From positions 1,116,001-1,180,000 of the forward strand of contig NZ_QTJP01000001.1 of NCBI RefSeq assembly GCF_003391115.1: a stretch of DNA of 64,000 nt. Reading direction: 5' to 3'. Source of the stretch: Sphingomonas crusticola (lineage in GTDB: Bacteria; Pseudomonadota; Alphaproteobacteria; Sphingomonadales; Sphingomonadaceae). The notes beneath the pieces are model-generated. The model was given only the letters and a program-made list of their open reading frames with translations. It did no database searches and was not told where the DNA came from. Made by a program: the position numbers and the translations under genes. Positions within the stretch are counted from its first letter, which is position 1. Each line of letters opens with the position of its first letter. Positions 47,670-55,660 of this stretch are shown in pieces.

Positions 47670-49931
47670 ATGGAAACGGAGGGCGGACTAAACCGACGTC
47701 AGTTGCTGGTTTCGGCGGGCGTCGCGGGGGCCGTGTCGCAGCTTGCCGCTGTCACCCAGGCAGTGCCGCGCACCCGCGGGCAGCAACCTTCCCCGCCGAT
47801 CGACTTCGCCAATCGGGAGATTGCCGCAGCAGCGGCCGGAGCGTCGAGCCCCGCGCCCACGATACGCTACACGATTGATGCCTCTCTCGGCGCGCAGAGC
47901 TATCGCTTCAGGGGATCGCCTGCGCAGCTGACGATCGTCGCAGGCGACGCGACCGGTGCCATGTATGGCGGGCTGGATGTCGCCGATGCGCTGCGCATGG
48001 GGCCGGAAGGTATGGCCACGCTCGCCGACGATCGCCTTCACAAGCCGCACGTCGCCAAGCGCGGTATCAAGTTCAACATCCCGCTCGACCTGCGCACGCC
48101 CAGCTATTCCGACGGCAGCACAAGCGCGCGGGCCAATATTCCGGAGGTCTGGACCCTCGAATTCTGGACCACCTATTTGGACGAGATGGCGCGCGATCGG
48201 TACAACGTGCTGTCGCTGTGGAACCTGCACCCCTTCCCCTCGATGGTGAAAGTTCCGGAATATCCGGATGTCGCCTTGGCCGACGTCTGGCGCAGCAGGG
48301 AGCCGCTCGGTCCCAGCGTCTTCAATGAACGTGGCAGGGACGCGATCCCGCCGCGCTATCGCGCCAATCACGAGGTGCTGCGCAAGCTCTCGATCGACCA
48401 GAAAATCGCCTTTTGGCGCACCGTGATGCAAATGGCCGCCGACCGCGGCATCGAAATCTACATCATCACCTGGAACATCTTCATTTATGGTGCGGAAGGC
48501 AAATACGGCCTCACCGACGAGATCACGAACCAGAAAACCATCGCCTATACTCGCGCCAGCGTGCGCGAGATGGTGCGGACCTATCCGCTGCTTGCCGGCA
48601 TCGGCATCACGGCGGGGGAGAATTTGCCCGGCGACAATCCCAAGATCACCCAGGAGCAGTGGCTCTGGCAGACCTATGGCGAAGGCGTTCGCGACGCATT
48701 GCACGCTCAGCCCGGCCGCGAATTCAAACTGATCCATCGCTTCCACGAGACCGATGGCGGCGAGATCGAACGAAACTGGAGCCGGTATCCGGGCTGGCCG
48801 CACAGCTTCACGTTCAGCTACAAATATTCCGTCGCCCACATGTACTCGTCGGTGAACCCGCCCTTCCTCGCCGAGGCGGCCTCCTACGTCACGCCCGAGC
48901 TGAAGACGTGGCTGACCGTTCGCAACGACGACATTTATTCCTTCCGCTGGGGCGATCCCGACTTCGCGCGGGACTATGTCTTGAACATGCCGCCCAGCGA
49001 CCGGCTGGTCGGCTTCTATATCGGGCCGGATGGCTTCTGCTGGGGACGCGACTTTTTGGATCGCGCGACCGCCAACCAGGAGCTGGGCGCGCAGCGTCCG
49101 CTGGTGATGCAGAAGCAATGGTATTCGTTCAAGATGTGGGGTCAGCTGGCTTACGATCCGACGCTGCCCAACGCCTATTTCGAGGCGTTGCTGCGCGCGC
49201 GTTTTCCACAGGTCGACGCGGCCAAGCTCTATGCCGCGTCCAGCGTCACCTCCAAGATTGTGCCGCAGACGACGCGCTTTTTCTGGAAGGACATCGATCT
49301 CGAATGGCTGCCGGAGGCCTGCGTCCATCTCGATCGAAAGAAGCAGAGCACCGCCTTCTACACGGTCGCCGATTTCATGAACGGCGCATCGATGCCCGGC
49401 AGCAATATCCTGTCGATCCGGCGATGGCGCTACAAGCTGGGCAAGAAGATACCGCTCGGGCGGATCTCGCCGCTCGATTGCGCCAGTGCGCTGGAAGGAT
49501 GGTCGGATACCGGGCTTAGGCTAGTCGGCGAGCTGCGCCAGTCGGGTGCCGGCGCCAACCGCGAGCTGGCCCAGACGATCGACGATTATGAGGCGATGGC
49601 GCATCTCGGCCGCTATTATGCCGACAAGATCCGCGGTGCTTGCGCGCTGGCGCTCTATGACGAAAACCGCCGCAAAAACCTTCAGGCGGACGCCGTCCGC
49701 CATCTCGAAGACGCCCGCGACGCCTGGCGCCGCTATGCCTCGGTGCGCGACCGCAACTACCTTCCCAACTTCCTCAACCGAATCGGGTTCGTCGACGTGA
49801 CCGCGCTGACGGCCGAGGCAGAGCAGGACATCGTCATCGCCAGGCGCTGGCAGCCCGGCACCCTGCAGTTCGATCCCGCCGCGCCGGAAACGCGGTGGAC
49901 TAACCTGCCAAAGGAAACACTGAACATCTGA
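47670..49931 (+). CDS. Tat-exported glycosidase-like protein (GH67/GH20b-like architecture), specificity unknown
   Basis: This 753-aa protein has a twin-arginine signal (NRRQLLVSAGVAGAV), then an N-terminal alpha/beta domain (about 40-130, TGAMYGGLDVADALR) as in alpha-glucuronidases and hexosaminidases. A TIM barrel follows with AKRGIKFNIPLDLRTPSYSD, YIITWNIFIYGAEGKYG and AGIGITAGENLPGD, where the Glu in AGEN is a candidate catalytic residue. A helical C-terminal part follows. AGGAG precedes the ATG at 47670. It is probably a periplasmic enzyme for a glycan. I cannot name the CAZy family by eye. Confidence 0.8.
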   Translation: METEGGLNRRQLLVSAGVAGAVSQLAAVTQAVPRTRGQQPSPPIDFANREIAAAAAGASSPAPTIRYTIDASLGAQSYRFRGSPAQLTIVAGDATGAMYGGLDVADALRMGPEGMATLADDRLHKPHVAKRGIKFNIPLDLRTPSYSDGSTSARANIPEVWTLEFWTTYLDEMARDRYNVLSLWNLHPFPSMVKVPEYPDVALADVWRSREPLGPSVFNERGRDAIPPRYRANHEVLRKLSIDQKIAFWRTVMQMAADRGIEIYIITWNIFIYGAEGKYGLTDEITNQKTIAYTRASVREMVRTYPLLAGIGITAGENLPGDNPKITQEQWLWQTYGEGVRDALHAQPGREFKLIHRFHETDGGEIERNWSRYPGWPHSFTFSYKYSVAHMYSSVNPPFLAEAASYVTPELKTWLTVRNDDIYSFRWGDPDFARDYVLNMPPSDRLVGFYIGPDGFCWGRDFLDRATANQELGAQRPLVMQKQWYSFKMWGQLAYDPTLPNAYFEALLRARFPQVDAAKLYAASSVTSKIVPQTTRFFWKDIDLEWLPEACVHLDRKKQSTAFYTVADFMNGASMPGSNILSIRRWRYKLGKKIPLGRISPLDCASALEGWSDTGLRLVGELRQSGAGANRELAQTIDDYEAMAHLGRYYADKIRGACALALYDENRRKNLQADAVRHLEDARDAWRRYASVRDRNYLPNFLNRIGFVDVTALTAEAEQDIVIARRWQPGTLQFDPAAPETRWTNLPKETLNI

Positions 49932-50008
49932 ACCCAGTCTCGGGCGCCTGGAGCCTTGGTCGGCCAAGCCGGTGCGAGAACATTCGAAGGTTAGGAGGGG
50001 CAAGCAGC

Positions 50009-52246
50009 ATGAACGCGCAGGATACCGGTCTCGATCGACGTACGCTGATGAAGGTGACCGCAGCGTTCGGGATCGCCTCTGTTGCCGCCGCTGCGCCAGG
50101 TGCTTTCGCCCAAGCGGCCCCGTCGAGGCGGGGATGGGAGTGGGAGCCGATGCGCTGGATCCAGATCTGCGCCACCGACGACGATCCCGGCCGGTACGAC
50201 AAGGCATTCTGGCTCGATTTCCTGCGCCGCACAAAGACGCAGGGCGTTTGCCTGAGCGCGGGTGGGGTGACGGCCTTCTACCCGACAAAGGTGCCCTTCC
50301 ACTATCGTACGCCGTACCTCGGCAACGGTGACATGTTCGGCGAGCTTGCCCACGACTGCAAGGCGATGGGCATCCGCGTGCTGGGTCGTGTCGATCCGCA
50401 CGCGCTTCACGCCGACGCCCTCGCCGCCCGGCCCGATTGGATCGCGCGCAATGCTGACGGGACCCCCAAGCGGCACCCCACCGACCCTTCGCTCTATCTC
50501 ACCTGTCCCAACGGGCCGGTGACGTTCGAGTGGATGCCCCAGATCCTGAAAGAGATCGTCAGCAGCTATCCGGTGGACGGCATCTTCGGCAATCGCTGGG
50601 CGGGCAGTGCGGGTCTCTGCCACTGCAACGTGTGCCATAGTGATTTCAAGCGTGCGAGCGGGCAGGAATTGCCCGCCTCGCTCGCCGACCCGCGCAATCC
50701 GGTGGTGCGTGCCTATTTCGAGTGGGACAATAACAAGCGCTACGCCCAGCTGAAGCTGTGGGGCGACACCGTCAGCGCGATCAATCCCGACGCCTTTTTC
50801 ACCCCCGGCACGTGGGGCCGGCTCGATCCCAAGCGCCTGCGGCAGACCATCCGCTCGATCTATGCGGACCGGCAGGGGCGCAGCGGCCAGAATGCGGCGT
50901 GGCTGAACGGGCGTAGCGCCAAGGAAGCGTATTGCCTGATGCAGGACCGGCCGGTGACCGGCATCTTTGCGGCCGGCGAGACCTCGACTCCGTATCGATT
51001 CATGGATTCCGTACAATCGCCCGCGGAAATCACCGCCTATCTCCATGACGGGCTGGCGCATGGCTTCCGCCCGTGGATGACCAAGTTCAAGGCGGAGGTG
51101 TTCGACAAGCGCTGGGTCGCGCCGGTCGAGAAAACCTATGTCTGGCTGGCAAGGAACGAGGATTATTTCCGCAATACGGACAATCTCGCGCGCGTCGCCA
51201 TGCTGCAATCGACCCAGACCGCGACCTATTATGTGCCGGCTTCGCGCGCCGACACCGGCGCGGCCGGGCCCATGGATGCTCAGTCCCTCCATGGAAACGC
51301 TGACGACGCAGGCAACGGCTTCTACCAGGCGCTGGTTGAATCCCGTGTCCCGTTCAACATCGTGGACGAACGTCAGCTCGATCCGGAATATATCGACCGC
51401 TATCGCGTGATCGTCCTTCCCAACGCGGCGGCGCTTTCCGACGCGCAATGCGCACAACTTCGCAGCTACGTGTCGCGCGGCGGCGCGATCGTCGCCACGC
51501 ACGAGACCTCGCTTTATAACGAGTGGGGCGAGCGGCGGGCCAATTTCGGCCTAGCCGACCTGTTCGGCTGCGATTTCGCCGGCAAAGTCGATGAGCGGGT
51601 GCAGAATTCCTACATCGCGATTCACGGGCCGCATCCCCTTACCCTTGGACTGGACGACACCCCCCGCATCGTTTCCGGTACAAAGCTGGTGCATGTCACA
51701 CCGCACAAAAACCTGGCGAAGGCAGCGCTGACGATCGTGCCGAGCTACCCCGACCTTCCCATGGAGAAGGTGTTCACCGGCGTGCGAGATAGCGGGCAAC
51801 CGATGGTTTACGCACGTACGTTCGGCAAGGGTCGCGTCGTCTATTTCCCAACCGACCTCGATCGCACCTTCTGGGAGCTTTCGAGCCGGGATCACCTGTT
51901 CGTGCTGCGCAACGCGGTCGCCTGGGCAGCGGGAGAGGAGCAGCCGATGGTCGTCACCGGGACCGACGCGGCGATGGTCGACGTCAGTTTCTGGCGGCAG
52001 GGCAATTCGGCCACGGCACATTTGGTGAACCTTACCAATCCGATGGCGATGAAAGGCTTCATGCGCGATCTTCTGCCCGTGGGGCCGTTCACAGTCAGCC
52101 TTGCCTTGCCGGCCAGCGCTGCGGTGAAGCGCGTCCGCCTACTGGAAGCGAATATCGACGTACAATCGCGGCGGGAGGGATCGAGACTGGTTGTGGAGGT
52201 GCCCTCTATCCAGGTCCATGAGGTCGTCGCGATCGATTTCGCCTAA
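50009..52246 (+). CDS. Tat-exported glycosyl hydrolase-like protein with GH42-type trimerisation domain
   Basis: This 745-aa protein has a twin-arginine signal (DRRTLMKVTAAFGIASVAAAAPGAFA). A TIM barrel of hypothetical glycosyl hydrolase type follows (LDFLRRTKTQGVCLSAGGVTAFYP, RVDPHALHADALAARPDW, DGIFGNRWAG with a CHCNVCHSDF cysteine cluster). At about 430-600 is a glutamine amidotransferase-like domain as in GH42 beta-galactosidases (YRVIVLPNAAALSDAQCAQLRS). AGGAGGGG stands 9 bases before the ATG. It resembles the hypothetical glycosyl hydrolase 6 type. Substrate unknown. Confidence 0.78.
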   Translation: MNAQDTGLDRRTLMKVTAAFGIASVAAAAPGAFAQAAPSRRGWEWEPMRWIQICATDDDPGRYDKAFWLDFLRRTKTQGVCLSAGGVTAFYPTKVPFHYRTPYLGNGDMFGELAHDCKAMGIRVLGRVDPHALHADALAARPDWIARNADGTPKRHPTDPSLYLTCPNGPVTFEWMPQILKEIVSSYPVDGIFGNRWAGSAGLCHCNVCHSDFKRASGQELPASLADPRNPVVRAYFEWDNNKRYAQLKLWGDTVSAINPDAFFTPGTWGRLDPKRLRQTIRSIYADRQGRSGQNAAWLNGRSAKEAYCLMQDRPVTGIFAAGETSTPYRFMDSVQSPAEITAYLHDGLAHGFRPWMTKFKAEVFDKRWVAPVEKTYVWLARNEDYFRNTDNLARVAMLQSTQTATYYVPASRADTGAAGPMDAQSLHGNADDAGNGFYQALVESRVPFNIVDERQLDPEYIDRYRVIVLPNAAALSDAQCAQLRSYVSRGGAIVATHETSLYNEWGERRANFGLADLFGCDFAGKVDERVQNSYIAIHGPHPLTLGLDDTPRIVSGTKLVHVTPHKNLAKAALTIVPSYPDLPMEKVFTGVRDSGQPMVYARTFGKGRVVYFPTDLDRTFWELSSRDHLFVLRNAVAWAAGEEQPMVVTGTDAAMVDVSFWRQGNSATAHLVNLTNPMAMKGFMRDLLPVGPFTVSLALPASAAVKRVRLLEANIDVQSRREGSRLVVEVPSIQVHEVVAIDFA

Positions 52247-52673
52247 GCCAGGCGCCTTATCGAGCGGGTTTGGAAGCCGGCTCGATCCCGCTTATGCTTC
52301 GGGTCGGCATTGCGCCGTATGCCTCTGCCTGGTGCGGCGCGCCCAAGCAGTTTTATGAATAGCCGAGTCGAGGCTGCCGCGAAACCACAGTGTCGTTGAT
52401 ATGTTGCGGCGCGGCTCAGCCGTCCCGCCACTTGTATCACGCGGGTTGCGAATTCCCCTTCGTGCTCCACCCGTCCCGCATCGTGAAAATGAGCCAGCCA
52501 TTGGGTGGCGAGGCCCGAGCCTCTCCCTTACTGAAAAGATACGAATTCAATGAATACCTTCAGTGGTCTTGGTGTCCTCGAAAGTAGCGAGCGCACCATG
52601 GCCCTCGACTATCGCAGAGCTTCGACAAACGAGAACGGCTCGCAATCGAGCCAGAAAATATGGGGAGAGGGTC
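52247..52673. other. Intergenic region upstream of the TonB-dependent receptor
   Basis: This 427-bp gap must hold the receptor promoter. At 52474-52486 it contains the 13-mer TCCCGCATCGTGA that also occurs between the IclR and glycerate kinase genes. No gene is recognised; short frames have no homology. A GGGGAGAGG ribosome site for the receptor lies at its right end. Confidence 0.6.
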
Positions 52674-55583
52674 ATGGTTAGAGGCAAGGGGAAGCTGCAC
52701 CTACTCGGAGTGAGCCTGTTGCCGTTGGTGGCGGCAGGCTGGGCGCCGAGCGGCGCGGCGGCACAGGCGCCTGCGCCGGTACAGAGCCCCGCCGACCCGG
52801 CGCCGCAGACGCAGGCGCCAGACACCTCGCCTACCGGGCAGGACGCCGCCGTCGCGGAAACCAATGCCAATGACGTCATCGTTACCGGCAGCCGCATCAG
52901 CCGCCGGGGTTTCGAAACACCGACGCCGACCACCGCTATCTCCGTCAAGCAGCTGGAGGCCAAGGCGGCGCTGACCGTCACCGACATCATCGCCGAAATC
53001 CCCTCGATGCGGCCCAACCAGAACAGCAACAATTCGTCCAACGCGGGTCAATCCTTGTTCGACCTGCGCGGTATCGGTTCCAATCGCACGTTGGTGCTGC
53101 TCGATGGACTGCGACTGGTGGATACCAGCCCGATCCCGGGTGGCGTGAACGCCAACATCCTGCCGGCCGCACTCATCAACCGCGTCGAGGTTGTGACCGG
53201 CGGCGCGTCCTCGGCCTACGGTTCGGACGCGATCACCGGCGTCGTCAACATCGGCCTGATCTCATCGATGACCGGTGGCAAGATCGACGTTCAGGGCACG
53301 ATCGGGCAAACTGGCGACGACCGGCAGAAGAGCATCAGCGCCTCCTGGGGCCACAATTTCCTCAACGACCGGCTGCATTTCGTCGTGGCCGGTAGTTATT
53401 TCCGCCAGCCGAATATCATCCGCATTCGCGATCGCGACTGGGGCAGAGAGGGCTACACGCGCTATCAGAACACCGCCGCGAATATCGCCGCCGGTCAGGC
53501 GGGCCAGATCATCGGCCCGGGTGGCGCGATGGCGCAGATGACATTCGGCGGCGTGATCACGAGCGGCCCTCTTGCCGGCAACCGGGCGAATGGCGTGGCC
53601 GGTACTCAGTTCCTGGGCAACGGTGTGACCGCGCCGTTCAACTACGGCGCCTATTGCGGCGGCAACGTCTATTGTCAGGGCGGCGACGGCGTCCGCAGTT
53701 GGGAAATCGGAGGCGGCGTCATCCGTCCGAAGGCCGATCGCTATACCGGCTATAGCCGCCTGTCCTATGACATCGGCGAGACCAGCTCGATCTACGCGTC
53801 GGTTCTCTATTCCTATGACAAGGAAATCCAGACCAACGTCCCGAATTATAATAACGGCGATCTCGTCATCCGCCGCGAGAATTACTTCCTGCCGGCCCAG
53901 ATCCGGACGGCGCTGGGCACCACGCCCACCTTCACACTCGGCCGTATCAACATCGAGGACGGGTTCACCCGCAACACCGCCAAGTCGCAATATCTTCGCT
54001 TACTGACCGGTGCGGAAGGCCAGCTGTCCTTCCTCGAAGGCTGGAAGTGGGATACACACTTTGCCTATACTCGTGCGACCTACGACTCTTCCGCACAGAA
54101 CAATCGCGTGCAAAGCCGCTTCCTTGCGGCCGTCGACGCGATCGCCAACCCCGCGGTCGGTGGCGTCCCCGGCGTGGCGGTGGGTGCGCCGATTTGCCGG
54201 TCCACGATCGCCAATCCATCCAACGGCTGCGTCCCGATCAACCTGTTCGGCCCCAACACGATCAGTGATGCCGGCAAGGCATATTATCTCGGTACGTCGT
54301 GGACGCACACGATACTCGATCAGTATAATGCGGGCGGCAACCTGCGCGGCGATCTGTTCAACACTTGGGCAGGCCCCGTCTCATTCGCCACCGGCGCGGA
54401 ATATCGCCGCGACGGCATCCGCCAGACCTCCGATCCTATCTCGGCGATCACGGGCTGGCGCCAGGCGAGCGGCACGCCGTTCCACGGCAGCAACTGGGTG
54501 CGCGAGGGCTATGCCGAGGCCGTTATTCCGCTGACAATTCCCAACTTCGCGCTCATGAAGAAGTTCGAGATCGATACCGCAATCCGCGTCGCCGATTATC
54601 AGAACAGCGGCACGGCCACGGTATGGAAGGTCGGCGCCAACTACGAGGTGAACGACTCGATCCGCTTCCGCGCTACCTACAGCCACGACTTCCGTGCGCC
54701 GAGCGTCAACGAGCTATTCAGCACGCCGGTCACCAACAACGGCGCGTCCGTCATCGACCGCCAGCCCGGACCGAACCAAAATCAGTCGGTTACGGTGCTG
54801 ACGATCACCGGCGGCAATCGCGACCTACAGCCGGAAAAGGCCAAGACACTGACCTACGGCGTGGTGCTGTCGCCAGCCTTCTTCCCGGGCTTCCGCTTCT
54901 CGGCGGATGTTTATCGGATCAACATGGACAATGCGATCACGGCCTTCTCGATCCAGGACGTGGTCAACAATTGCTACCTGCGTAGTCAGGACGTTTTCTG
55001 CGGCGCGATCACCCGCGATCCGGTCACCGGCAAGATCACGGTTGTTCAGGCGCTGTCCTTCAACGCGCAGGTGCTGAAGGTCAACGGCATCGACTTCGAA
55101 GCGCGCTATGCCGTGCCTCTCGCCGATATGGGCGTTCCGGGTTCGCTGGTACTGGGCTCGCTCGTCTCGTACGTTCAACACGTCAAGACGGTGGTCAACG
55201 CCGCGGTGCAGGAAAATGCTGGTTTCCTGACCGGCACCAATGCCACGCCGCGCTGGCGCGCATCCAACACCATCACCTACGATCTCGGCCGGCTCACGTT
55301 GCGCTCGCTGGTCACGGTGGTCGGCGCGGGCCGCTATTCGGCGACCTACCCGACGGCGGCCGACATCTCGCCTTACCATTGGAAGGCGCAGGCCTACGTC
55401 GACATTTCGGCGCAATATCGGATCAACGATCATTTCGAGATCTACGGCAAGATCAACAACCTGCTGGACAAGGATCCGCCCTTCATCGCCGACAATGCCA
55501 TCATCAAGGCGCTGCCCAACTCGTCGAGCTACTACGACAATATCGGCCGGGTCTACGGCCTGGGCGCCCGCTATCGCTGGTAA
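52674..55583 (+). CDS. TonB-dependent outer-membrane receptor
   Basis: This 969-aa protein is an outer-membrane TonB-dependent transporter. A signal peptide (to about residue 35, SGAAAQA) is followed by a TonB box region, a plug domain (DVIVTGSRISRRGFETPTPT, LFDLRGIGSNRTLVLLDGLR, VEVVTGGASSAYGSDAITGVVN) and a 22-strand barrel ending in GLGARYRW. It belongs to the large sphingomonad class that imports oligosaccharides or aromatic compounds. Strong GGGGAGAGG ribosome site. Its position among three exported hydrolases suggests a glycan as cargo. Confidence 0.92.
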   Translation: MVRGKGKLHLLGVSLLPLVAAGWAPSGAAAQAPAPVQSPADPAPQTQAPDTSPTGQDAAVAETNANDVIVTGSRISRRGFETPTPTTAISVKQLEAKAALTVTDIIAEIPSMRPNQNSNNSSNAGQSLFDLRGIGSNRTLVLLDGLRLVDTSPIPGGVNANILPAALINRVEVVTGGASSAYGSDAITGVVNIGLISSMTGGKIDVQGTIGQTGDDRQKSISASWGHNFLNDRLHFVVAGSYFRQPNIIRIRDRDWGREGYTRYQNTAANIAAGQAGQIIGPGGAMAQMTFGGVITSGPLAGNRANGVAGTQFLGNGVTAPFNYGAYCGGNVYCQGGDGVRSWEIGGGVIRPKADRYTGYSRLSYDIGETSSIYASVLYSYDKEIQTNVPNYNNGDLVIRRENYFLPAQIRTALGTTPTFTLGRINIEDGFTRNTAKSQYLRLLTGAEGQLSFLEGWKWDTHFAYTRATYDSSAQNNRVQSRFLAAVDAIANPAVGGVPGVAVGAPICRSTIANPSNGCVPINLFGPNTISDAGKAYYLGTSWTHTILDQYNAGGNLRGDLFNTWAGPVSFATGAEYRRDGIRQTSDPISAITGWRQASGTPFHGSNWVREGYAEAVIPLTIPNFALMKKFEIDTAIRVADYQNSGTATVWKVGANYEVNDSIRFRATYSHDFRAPSVNELFSTPVTNNGASVIDRQPGPNQNQSVTVLTITGGNRDLQPEKAKTLTYGVVLSPAFFPGFRFSADVYRINMDNAITAFSIQDVVNNCYLRSQDVFCGAITRDPVTGKITVVQALSFNAQVLKVNGIDFEARYAVPLADMGVPGSLVLGSLVSYVQHVKTVVNAAVQENAGFLTGTNATPRWRASNTITYDLGRLTLRSLVTVVGAGRYSATYPTAADISPYHWKAQAYVDISAQYRINDHFEIYGKINNLLDKDPPFIADNAIIKALPNSSSYYDNIGRVYGLGARYRW

Positions 55584-55660
55584 GCGGATATCCGCTCTCG
55601 GGCGGGGCTGCGCACGACCGCGGCCCCGCCAGCGACGAACAGACCATGAAGGGCACTGCA

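Noticed and set aside
55605-55632. Hairpin after the TonB receptor as a terminator
   Set aside because: A GC-rich stem is visible but no T-run follows, and the next gene lies in the same direction only 77 bp away.
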